A DNA stretch of 5,269 bases from Pseudomonadota bacterium. Its GTDB lineage: Bacteria; Pseudomonadota; Alphaproteobacteria; Acetobacterales; Acetobacteraceae. The notes beneath the pieces are model-generated. The model ran no database searches. It saw only the letters and a program-made list of their open reading frames with translations, and was not told the DNA's origin. This document shows positions 1 through 5,269 of the stretch, in pieces. The DNA is taken from the NCBI GenBank assembly GCA_021828605.1, contig JAJZEG010000380.1:1-5269 (forward strand), read 5' to 3'. The translations under genes were made by a program, and so were the position numbers. Within the stretch, counting starts at the first letter, position 1; each line of letters begins with the position of its first letter.

Positions 1-198
<198 letters not shown>

Positions 199-468
199 TT
201 ATTCAGCGGCGATGGGGAGCGCGTCAACCGAGACATGCACCCGACCCTCGGCCCGGCGATCGAACTTCACATGGCCATCGACCAACGCGAAAATCGTGTG
301 ATCCCGACCCAAGCCAACATTGCGCCCCGGACGGACCTTGGTGCCGCGCTGACGAATAATGATGTTACCGGCGATCACTTCCTGACCACCCGACTTTTTC
401 ACGCCCAACCGGCGACCGGCGGAATCGCGACCATTGCGCGATGAACCGCCTGCTTTTTTATGTGCCAT
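199..468 (-). CDS. rpmA: 50S ribosomal protein L27
   Basis: The 89-aa product matches bacterial L27 throughout: [20 protein letters not shown] at the N terminus, then [35 protein letters not shown] and a VKF segment near residues 67-69. L27 sits on the large subunit, and its N-terminal tail reaches the peptidyl-transferase centre. The start directly at MAHKKAGG shows there is no cleaved N-terminal extension of the Firmicutes type. The ATG follows GGAGAG (475-480) with 6 nt spacing. It lies 15 nt downstream of rplU, so the two are cotranscribed. A strong hairpin follows its stop codon. Confidence 0.98.
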   Translation of the reverse strand: MAHKKAGGSSRNGRDSAGRRLGVKKSGGQEVIAGNIIIRQRGTKVRPGRNVGLGRDHTIFALVDGHVKFDRRAEGRVHVSVDALPIAAE

Positions 469-483
469 GGATTACTCTCCGAC

Positions 484-798
484 TCAGGCTGCGTTGATCG
501 ATGCGACGCGCAACACCGTTACGTGCTGGCGATGACCGTTTTTGCGGCGGCTATTCTGCCGACGGCGCTTTTTGAAAATGATCACCTTATCGAGCCGGTC
601 CTGCGCGATTACCGTCGCGGTGACGGTCGCACCCTCGACAATCGGCTTGCCGAGCACCACGCCCGCCTCACTGCCCATGGCAAGGATGTCGGTGAAGGTG
701 ATGGTGCTGCCGGCCTCAGCCTCGAGCTTCTCAACCTTAAGCACCATTTCCGGTGCAACGCGATATTGTTTACCGCCGGTGCGGATCACTGCGAACAT
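484..798 (-). CDS. rplU: 50S ribosomal protein L21
   Basis: The 104-aa product is a normal-length L21. It opens with [17 protein letters not shown], the family signature, and contains the [10 protein letters not shown] strand-turn and the basic [19 protein letters not shown] segment (about residues 74-92) that binds 23S rRNA. It is the first gene of the rplU-rpmA(-obgE) operon. The start is fixed by family conservation. Only a loose purine-rich stretch (GAAAGAA, about 10-17 nt upstream) can serve as ribosome binding site. A promoter lies at 882-910, giving a leader of about 77 nt that can form at least one small hairpin (826-839). Confidence 0.98.
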   Translation of the reverse strand: MFAVIRTGGKQYRVAPEMVLKVEKLEAEAGSTITFTDILAMGSEAGVVLGKPIVEGATVTATVIAQDRLDKVIIFKKRRRQNSRRKNGHRQHVTVLRVASINAA

Positions 799-881
799 CG
801 ATTTGGTCCAATTCTTTCGTAAGCAGCCGAATGCTCGGCCAAGTTAAAGCGCGCGAGCCCCTTAGGCTTACGGCATGCAGC

Positions 882-910
882 CTATAAGACCGCAACCCGC
901 CCAAAGTCAA
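882..910 (-). promoter_or_regulatory. Sigma70-type promoter of the rplU-rpmA operon
   Basis: On the minus strand TTGACT (910-905) is separated by exactly 17 nt from TTATAG (887-882), 5/6 and 4/6 matches to the -35 and -10 consensus with ideal spacing. The expected transcription start is near 875, leaving a leader of about 77 nt before rplU. The leader holds a 5-bp hairpin GCCGA/TCGGC with a 4-nt loop (826-839). Whether this takes part in ribosomal-protein feedback control cannot be told from one sequence. The -35 box is 39 nt downstream of the acyltransferase stop codon, and no terminator separates them. Confidence 0.8.
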
Positions 911-949
911 TCATCCCGATCACCCCGGCGGCATCAACGGCGTCCCCCT

Positions 950-2884
950 CTAATGCTGCGGTGCGGGCGATGGGATCAGCGCATCGAGCGCATGGGGCCC
1001 CTGGCGCGCTTGAGGCGCAGCGATGCGCGGCGGCGACCTATAACCCAGCGCATAAAGCTTTTTCATAATGGCGAACATCAAAGGCTGCACACCGAACCAA
1101 GTCAAATGCACCTGATCACCAATCACGTAATTAACCTTGCCTGCACTGATCCGATTCCACGCCACGATATGGACATTCGCGTAATGCGCCTGTGCCCAGC
1201 GATATTGCCGTGCCACCTCGGGCACCCAAGCGCGCGGCACGGCGGGGATCACCAGCAAAACCTGACGCGCCCCCACCAGCGACAAAAACTGGATCAGATC
1301 ACCGCGCGCAATCGGGCCATTACTGCCAAGCTCGACAATTATATATTTGATATGATGATAAAATTTCCGATGGTCCAACGCATCGATCACGCTAATACTG
1401 CGCACAAAAGCGCGCCCGACATGACCGGTCAAATAGGCGTTCGGCACCTCATGGATCACATAGCCGGACCAGCCGAGCAAAATCGAGTCGGTGATGAACA
1501 GAACCTGCTTGTCGGGATAAAGTGGGTTTTGCGCGATGCGCCGATTATCGAAATACACATAACGCATGCGCGGCTTGGGCAGCCAGGTCAGCAGGCGGCG
1601 TTGGCGCGCGTGCATCGCTTGCATTTTCGCCTGGGCCAGCGCCGCCCGCAGCACGCGATGGGCGGCAACCGCGTGCTGCTCGGCGCTTAAGCGCGCGGTC
1701 GCGCGGTGCAGCCGGTTGGTCAAATAAATATTGGTCGCGCGCAAATTATCAATCTGCCCCGCCAGCCGCGCGTCCGTTTGCTGCCCCGCCGCCGCCCGAT
1801 ACCAGCCCACGCCGCCGATACTCAGCAACAGGCAGGCGATCAAAACCGGCGCCAGCCCGATCGCCATGCGCGGCTGCTTGGCGACCAATTTTTGCAGACC
1901 CACCTCAATCAGCCGGTAGGTGAGGAGCGAAAGCGCAACAATCAGGGTCAAAGCCAATGCCGCCTGATCAAACCAAGGTGCATTGCCGAAAAAATGATGC
2001 ACGCTCGCGATCACCGGCACATTCCATAAATACAGCGAGAACGACATTTCGCCGATAATACTGCCCAGGCCGGGTTGCAGCCGTTGGAGCAAAACACTGC
2101 GTCGGGCGCTGAATAAAATCAGCCCGGCGCACAAGGTCGCACCGGCGGAATAAAACACAAAATCATGATAATGGCCGACGACCATGATAGCGGCGAGCAC
2201 CAGCGCCGCCGCGAGCCCGAGCAGCGTATAACGCCGCGCCGAGGGCACCGCCGCTTGGCGCCCGGCAAACCCGGCATACAGGCTGCCAATCATATAAGGA
2301 AAACCATGCCAGGGCAGGACGTAAGCCGCGTTGCTCTGGCCATGGAGCATTAACCAAACCGAACCGCCCAGCATCAATGCGGCGAGCGCCCCGACACCAG
2401 CAAAAAAATACCGATCGCGGCGCAGGGTGATTCTGAGCAAAAAATGCACCCAATACAGCTGCACCAGGAGCGAGAGGTACCACATGCCCAAAAACAAATG
2501 CGGCAGCGCATCATTCTGAAAATACGAAATATGTCGGATAACCAGATAAAAATTATAGCAAAACGCGATCGACCACCAAGCTGGCGCCCAACCGCCAGTA
2601 TGGGTCAACACCGCAAAGGCCGCGACGATCAGACTGACCAGGATCGTCGGCACCATGATCCGGGCCAAACGCCGATATAAAAAATCCTGCGCACCCACGG
2701 CAAGCCGGGTCTGTCGCATTTTGCCCAGCGACTGGGTGATCAAAAACCCAGAGAGAAACAAAAACACGTCAACGCCGACATAACCACCGGAAAACCAGGA
2801 CCAGCGATAGGTCACGTTCTGGTGGAGGTGAAAAAATATCACGGCTAAAATTGATAACAAACGCAAATAATCGATATAGACCAT
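950..2884 (-). CDS. Membrane O-acyltransferase (AT3) fused to a C-terminal SGNH domain, OatA-like
   Basis: The 644-aa protein has three parts. Residues 1 to about 362 form an acyltransferase-3 membrane domain with roughly ten hydrophobic segments. It carries the R-x10-H motif (Arg8, His19) and the signature VGVDVFLFLSGFLI (36-49). Residues about 370-432 are charged and heptad-like, probably a periplasmic coiled-coil linker. Residues about 460-614 are an SGNH hydrolase/transferase domain with TDSILLGWSGY (Ser467), ELGSNGP (Asn522), VPRAW, and DQVH (Asp590, His593). The family moves acyl groups, usually acetyl, across the membrane, and the SGNH domain places them on a glycan. This architecture and the GWSGY, SNG and VPRxW motifs resemble peptidoglycan O-acetyltransferase OatA, but a lipopolysaccharide or exopolysaccharide acceptor is equally possible. 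AGGGA (2892-2896) lies 7 nt before the ATG. The gene follows the lipoprotein gene by 42 nt. The Pro/Ala-rich tail (about 617-644) looks disordered. The usual GDS and DGxHP motifs read TDS and DQVHL here. Confidence 0.9.
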   Translation of the reverse strand: MVYIDYLRLLSILAVIFFHLHQNVTYRWSWFSGGYVGVDVFLFLSGFLITQSLGKMRQTRLAVGAQDFLYRRLARIMVPTILVSLIVAAFAVLTHTGGWAPAWWSIAFCYNFYLVIRHISYFQNDALPHLFLGMWYLSLLVQLYWVHFLLRITLRRDRYFFAGVGALAALMLGGSVWLMLHGQSNAAYVLPWHGFPYMIGSLYAGFAGRQAAVPSARRYTLLGLAAALVLAAIMVVGHYHDFVFYSAGATLCAGLILFSARRSVLLQRLQPGLGSIIGEMSFSLYLWNVPVIASVHHFFGNAPWFDQAALALTLIVALSLLTYRLIEVGLQKLVAKQPRMAIGLAPVLIACLLLSIGGVGWYRAAAGQQTDARLAGQIDNLRATNIYLTNRLHRATARLSAEQHAVAAHRVLRAALAQAKMQAMHARQRRLLTWLPKPRMRYVYFDNRRIAQNPLYPDKQVLFITDSILLGWSGYVIHEVPNAYLTGHVGRAFVRSISVIDALDHRKFYHHIKYIIVELGSNGPIARGDLIQFLSLVGARQVLLVIPAVPRAWVPEVARQYRWAQAHYANVHIVAWNRISAGKVNYVIGDQVHLTWFGVQPLMFAIMKKLYALGYRSPPRIAAPQARQGPHALDALIPSPAPQH

Positions 2885-2926
2885 CGGGCCGTCCCTGGTA
2901 TTGAACTCTGGTAATAAACTCTAACT

Positions 2927-3634
2927 TTAATGACGTGGTTGTTGATATTTTGCAATCTCGCGAGCGATCGCCTGAGCCATCACTTGAATGCCGGTCCAGT
3001 TCGGATGAACGCCATCGGTCCAGAAATAATTCGGGTTATTCTGGCTCAGCAAATCCCAGCGCACCAAATGCACGTTCGGATATTCACGCGGCAATCCGAT
3101 ATATAAATTCTGCACCTCAGCCTGCCACGGGCGCGGCACTTCCGGGACCACGAAAAATACCTGCCTTTGTCCCACCATCGAGATGAATTGCGCGACCTGT
3201 TTGGGATCAACATAGCCATTAGTGCCCAACTCGATCACCACATAACCCACATTTTCGGTTTGATGGTTAACATGCATCATCGCCCAAATATGCAGCGCGC
3301 TGGAAAATTGCCGCCCGACTCGGCCATTGATCAGCGCGTTGGGAAACACATGCGCGATATAGCCGGACCAGCCGGTGATAATACTATCGCCAATGATAAT
3401 CACCCCGGTCGGCGCAATCGTCGGCGGACGGTCAACCTGCTCGGCGTCAAGCACATAGCCAGGGCGCGGTGACTGGCCGAAATCCTGCTGCGCATCGATC
3501 AAGGCGGCCTGATCGAGGCTGGTCGCCACCGGCTGCGGGGCGCGGTGGGTACAGCCAGATAGCGCCCCCGATAACGCCAAGGCGATGAAAATCGGCACGA
3601 TGGGCCGGATTGATCGGCGATAAAACCAGGACAA
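2927..3634 (-). CDS. SGNH-fold lipoprotein, paralogue of the neighbouring acyltransferase's C-terminal domain
   Basis: The 235-aa product has a lipoprotein signal peptide: basic residues RRSIR (6-10), a hydrophobic core, and lipobox LSGC with the lipidated Cys28 followed by Thr, which would favour outer-membrane sorting. The SGNH domain spans about 76-230: IGDSIITGWSGY (Ser84), NGRVGRQF, ELGTNGY (Asn139), VPEVPRPW (163-170) and TDGVHPNW (Asp207, His210). All catalytic blocks are intact. The order of motifs matches OatA-type transferases rather than typical GDSL lipases. It is probably a periplasmic glycan O-acyltransferase or esterase working with the downstream membrane acyltransferase. The start is TTG (3632-3634), preceded by GGAG (3643-3646) at 8 nt spacing. 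The nearest upstream ATG is out of frame, and the complete signal peptide supports this start. Substrate unknown. Confidence 0.88.
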   Translation of the reverse strand: MSWFYRRSIRPIVPIFIALALSGALSGCTHRAPQPVATSLDQAALIDAQQDFGQSPRPGYVLDAEQVDRPPTIAPTGVIIIGDSIITGWSGYIAHVFPNALINGRVGRQFSSALHIWAMMHVNHQTENVGYVVIELGTNGYVDPKQVAQFISMVGQRQVFFVVPEVPRPWQAEVQNLYIGLPREYPNVHLVRWDLLSQNNPNYFWTDGVHPNWTGIQVMAQAIAREIAKYQQPRH

Positions 3635-3657
3635 AAATCAAACTCCATTGCAGCAGC

Positions 3658-3687
3658 CTATACTGGCAGAAGCGCTGCGCGCCGCAA
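3658..3687 (-). promoter_or_regulatory. Possible promoter of the SGNH-acyltransferase operon
   Basis: On the minus strand TTGCGG (3687-3682) and GTATAG (3663-3658) are 18 nt apart, which would start transcription near 3651, about 17 nt before the TTG codon and just ahead of the GGAG. Both boxes are weak matches. It is the best candidate in the 132-nt stretch between this operon and the divergent tRNA gene. I found no convincing plus-strand tRNA promoter in that stretch. Confidence 0.35.
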
Positions 3688-3766
3688 GGGAGCAGAAATT
3701 GCCGTGCCTGCTAATTGCGTCCAACGCCGAATAGGTGCACAGGCATCCGGTGTTGCATTTGACGCA

Positions 3767-4087
3767 GTGGACGTGGCGAAATCGGTAGACGCAGCAGACT
3801 TTGATTATGGAGTGCCCACGGGGAAATCCGTGGCGTAGAACCGCCCAAATTCGGGGAAAGCTAACGGCCTTGGGCCCACGCCAATCCCGAGCCAAGCGAA
3901 ACCGGCAATGCCGGTTTTGAAGGTGTAGAGACTAGACGGGGGGCGCCTTAGGCCCGGTGCGATAAGCGTCGGGTGATGGCGAAGGGATAGTCCAGACCAC
4001 GAACGCCTTTAGGCGGCGGCGAAAGTCGAAGTGGTATGAAAATCTGTTTCTCGTATGAGAGTGCGGGTTCAAGTCCCGCCGTCCGCA
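3767..4087 (+). tRNA. trnL-UAA: tRNA-Leu(UAA), interrupted by a group I intron in the anticodon
   Basis: The exons are 3767-3801 and 4039-4087, giving 84 nt after splicing. The acceptor stem is GTGGACG (3767-3773) paired with CGTCCGC (4080-4086), with one T-G wobble and discriminator A4087. The D-stem is GCG/CGC (3776-3778, 3790-3792) around AAATCGGTAGA. The anticodon stem is GCAGA (3794-3798) with TCTGT (4043-4047), and the spliced loop is CT-TAA-AA, so the anticodon is UAA. The long variable arm TCTC/GAGA (4049-4060) is typical of leucine tRNAs. The T-arm is GCGGG-TTCAAGT-CCCGC (4063-4079). The CCA end is not encoded (TTA follows). The tRNA reads UUA, and UUG by wobble. The intron lies between U34 and A35, so no functional tRNA forms without splicing. 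Confidence 0.93.
3802..4038 (+). ncRNA. Self-splicing group I intron (IC3-like) in tRNA-Leu
   Basis: The intron is 237 nt and has no ORF. P1: exon ACUU (3798-3801) pairs with GAGU (3810-3813), giving the required U-G wobble at the 5' splice site. P2: 3816-3822/3827-3833 with a GAAA loop. P3: probably CGCCC (3842-3846)/GGGCG (3941-3945). P4: TCGGG (3851-3855)/CCCGA (3886-3890). P6a: AAACCGGC/GCCGGTTT (3899-3906, 3910-3917). P7: GACTA (3930-3934)/TAGTC (3988-3992), the guanosine-binding helix. P8: CCCGGTGC/GCGTCGGG (3953-3960, 3966-3973). P9: ACCAC (3996-4000)/GTGGT (4031-4035), enclosing two small hairpins, one with a GAAA loop (4021-4024). The intron ends in G4038, as group I introns do. The stretches AAATTCGG, CCGAGCCAAGC and GAAGGTGTAGAGACTAGACGG match the Azoarcus tRNA-Ile intron as I remember it. 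Splicing needs only guanosine and Mg2+. No homing endonuclease is present. Confidence 0.93.
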
Positions 4088-4113
4088 TTACCCTTGTTTC
4101 AATCCCCCTCACG

Positions 4114-4142
4114 TTGACAGGACCGCAGCGGTCCGGTATCCA
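4114..4142 (+). promoter_or_regulatory. Probable promoter of the NRAMP-family gene
   Basis: A perfect -35 box TTGACA (4114-4119) is followed after 17 nt by TATCCA (4137-4142), a poor -10 box (3/6). Transcription would start near 4149, just before the operator-like palindrome, with a leader of about 50 nt. The strong -35 and weak -10, with a palindrome filling the spacer, could mean control by a DNA-binding protein. A different -10 register cannot be excluded. Confidence 0.5.
4120..4134. repeat. Perfect inverted repeat in the promoter spacer
   Basis: GGACCG (4120-4125) and CGGTCC (4129-4134) form a perfect 6-bp dyad around CAG. It starts directly after the -35 box. It could be an operator, or an RNA hairpin ending the upstream tRNA transcript, though no T-tract follows. 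Confidence 0.5.
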
Positions 4143-4152
4143 AATAGCCATC

Positions 4153-4179
4153 AATTGCGAATAGTTCTCATTCGCAATT
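4153..4179. promoter_or_regulatory. Fur/Mur-like operator upstream of the NRAMP-family gene
   Basis: Two perfect 10-bp arms, AATTGCGAAT (4153-4162) and ATTCGCAATT (4170-4179), flank a 7-nt centre. Read on the minus strand, the central 19 bp (4157-4175) match the E. coli Fur box consensus at 12 of 19 positions by hand count. Proteins of the Fur family (Fur, or the manganese-sensing Mur in alphaproteobacteria) repress metal uptake genes through such sites. The site lies between the predicted transcription start and the Shine-Dalgarno sequence, a classical repression position. In RNA the same bases could form a hairpin, so a post-transcriptional or terminator role is an alternative. Confidence 0.6.
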
Positions 4180-4198
4180 TGTTGCTTTGGAGATGGAT

Positions 4199-5269
4199 AT
4201 GCCGCAAACCACGCTACTCTCGCCACCCCGTGCCCGACGACTCGCCTTCCTGGCGGTGTTCGGACCAGGACTGGTGGTGATGTTGGCCGATACCGAGGTC
4301 GGCAGCATCATCACCGCCTCGCAATCGGGCGTGGCCTGGGGCTATCGGCTGCTGCTACTGCAATTCCTGCTGATGCCAATCCTGTATGTGGTGCAGGAGC
4401 TTACGGTACGGCTGGGCCTGTTCACCGGCAAAGGCCATGGCGAGCTGATCCGTGATACGTTTGGCAAAGGCTGGGCCTGGCTGTCGGCGGCGGGCCTGTC
4501 GGTCGCCACCATCGGCGCTTTGCTATCCGAATTTTCCGGTATTGCCGGGGTTGGCGAACTCTATGGCGTGCCGCGCATCGCGACACTCAGCCTCGCCGTC
4601 ATGTTTCTGCTGGTGGTCGCCTTGACCGGCTCCTATCGGCGGGTCGAGCGGGTCGCGATTGCCCTCGGCCTGTTCGAGTTCGTGTTTTTCGGCATCGCCT
4701 TCGTCGCCCATCCCAGCCTGACCGCGATTGCCGACCAAACCTTTCGCCCGGCCCTGGCCAATTCCGGCTATATGTATCTGGTCGCGGCCAATATTGGTGC
4801 TGTGATCATGCCCTGGATGATTTTTTACCAACAATCCGCCATCGCCGATAAAAAACTGACCGCGGCCGATTTCAAATATGCCCGCTGGGATACCGCCATC
4901 GGTGCGGTGGTGACCCAGCTCGTGATGGCCGCGGTCCTGGTCGCCACCGCCGCCACCATCGGGCGGCATAATCCGGGCGCCAGCCTCAATTCGGTCGGCG
5001 ATATCGCCAGCGCGCTCACCCCCTATCTCGGGGTCACGGTCGGCAAGCTGGTATTCGGTGCGGGCGTGCTCGGCGCCGGGCTGGTCGCGGCCATCGTCGC
5101 ATCCCTCGCTCTGGCCTGGGGCTTAGGCGAAGTCGCGGGCTACCGCCGCTCGCTGGAGGATCATCCGCTGCAAGCCAAATGGTTCTACGGCGTCTATGCC
5201 GCCTGCCTGATCATTGGCGCCACTTTGGTGGTGATGGTGCCCAATCTGGTTATTCTGAACATCGCGGTT
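4199..5269 (+). CDS. NRAMP (SLC11) family divalent metal transporter, divergent type, 3' end outside window
   Basis: 357 codons are open to the right edge. The protein starts MPQTTLLSPPRARR and then has a run of hydrophobic helices. Helix 1 has GPGLVVMLADTEVGS (22-36), where classical NRAMPs read DPGN: Asp31 is kept, but Pro, Gly and Asn are replaced. Helix 6 has GAVIMPWMIFYQQS around Met204, where classical members read MPHN: Met and Pro are kept, His and Asn are lost. GKGHGELIR (77-85) and LTGSYRRVER are typical of a known NRAMP-like subgroup. These transporters import Mn2+, Fe2+ or, in the related NRMT clade, Mg2+. The actual metal cannot be read from these residues. The start at 4199 fits GGAG (4189-4192) with 6 nt spacing. 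An in-frame ATG at 4193 directly abuts that sequence and is less likely. The Fur/Mur-like operator upstream supports control by iron or manganese. Confidence 0.88.
   Translation, partial: MPQTTLLSPPRARRLAFLAVFGPGLVVMLADTEVGSIITASQSGVAWGYRLLLLQFLLMPILYVVQELTVRLGLFTGKGHGELIRDTFGKGWAWLSAAGLSVATIGALLSEFSGIAGVGELYGVPRIATLSLAVMFLLVVALTGSYRRVERVAIALGLFEFVFFGIAFVAHPSLTAIADQTFRPALANSGYMYLVAANIGAVIMPWMIFYQQSAIADKKLTAADFKYARWDTAIGAVVTQLVMAAVLVATAATIGRHNPGASLNSVGDIASALTPYLGVTVGKLVFGAGVLGAGLVAAIVASLALAWGLGEVAGYRRSLEDHPLQAKWFYGVYAACLIIGATLVVMVPNLVILNIAV

Noticed and set aside
925..948. GC-rich stretch after the acyltransferase gene as a terminator
   Set aside because: The arms (GGGG on both sides of the same strand) do not pair into a stable stem, and no T-tract follows.
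875..1690. 271-codon plus-strand open frame opposite the acyltransferase gene
   Set aside because: It is the mirror of a gene with clear AT3/SGNH motifs; the translation is rich in His, Arg, Gln and Pro without any recognisable domain, and lacks a ribosome binding site.
3638..3895. 85-codon minus-strand open frame over the tRNA 5' exon and intron, with several Cys residues
   Set aside because: It overlaps structured RNA whose base pairing explains the sequence, and the translation shows no family resemblance.
3767..4087. tmRNA (ssrA) as explanation of tRNA-like ends about 320 nt apart
   Set aside because: The 5' part has a full leucine D-arm and the 3' part has a full variable arm and T-arm; there is no peptide tag frame, and the interior folds as a group I intron.
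4153..4190. Palindrome 4153-4179 plus TTTGTTGCTTT as the tRNA terminator
   Set aside because: The T-tract is broken and the stem is AT-rich at its base; the match to the Fur box and the position before a metal transporter fit an operator better, though a double role is possible.
3948..4226. 92-codon minus-strand open frame over the intron, tRNA 3' exon and NRAMP leader
   Set aside because: It crosses the tRNA, operator and the start of the transporter gene; no homing endonuclease motif (LAGLIDADG, HNH, GIY-YIG) is present.
4523..4969. 148-codon minus-strand open frame inside the NRAMP gene
   Set aside because: The opposite frame encodes conserved transmembrane helices; the Gly/His/Asp-rich translation is a typical antisense shadow.

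Overview
The window looks like part of a chromosome from a Gram-negative alphaproteobacterium, possibly Acetobacteraceae or a relative. This rests on the rplU-rpmA-obgE order, the style of the L21, L27 and Obg sequences, moderately high GC, a tRNA without an encoded CCA end, and a lipoprotein with a classical lipobox. The family-level placement is an inference from memory, not a search result.

Left part (1-950, minus strand): the conserved ribosomal-protein block. A near-consensus sigma70 promoter (882-910) drives rplU (L21) and rpmA (L27). A strong hairpin with a T-tract follows, and obgE (only its first 46 codons are in the window) begins just 6 nt beyond the T-tract.

Middle (950-3634, minus strand): two cell-envelope genes in an apparent operon. 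The upstream gene encodes a 235-aa SGNH-fold lipoprotein. The downstream gene encodes a 644-aa membrane acyltransferase (AT3 family) with a periplasmic coiled coil and a C-terminal SGNH domain. The SGNH domains of the two proteins are clear paralogues and carry OatA-like motifs, so together they look like an O-acylation machine for a periplasmic or surface glycan.

Right part (3767-5269, plus strand): a tRNA-Leu(UAA) gene is interrupted between anticodon bases U34 and A35 by a 237-nt ORF-less group I intron. P1, P2, P4, P6a, P7, P8 and P9 can be paired by hand, and the core strongly resembles the Azoarcus tRNA-Ile intron (IC3 type). This is the most striking feature of the window. After it come a promoter with a perfect TTGACA box, a palindrome in its spacer, a 27-bp Fur/Mur-like operator, and a divergent SLC11/NRAMP metal transporter that runs off the right edge. 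The layout suggests metal-dependent repression of the transporter.

The gene-poor stretches (799-949, 3635-3766, 4088-4198) hold the promoter, leader and operator elements listed. I saw no CRISPR array, insertion sequence or further RNA gene.
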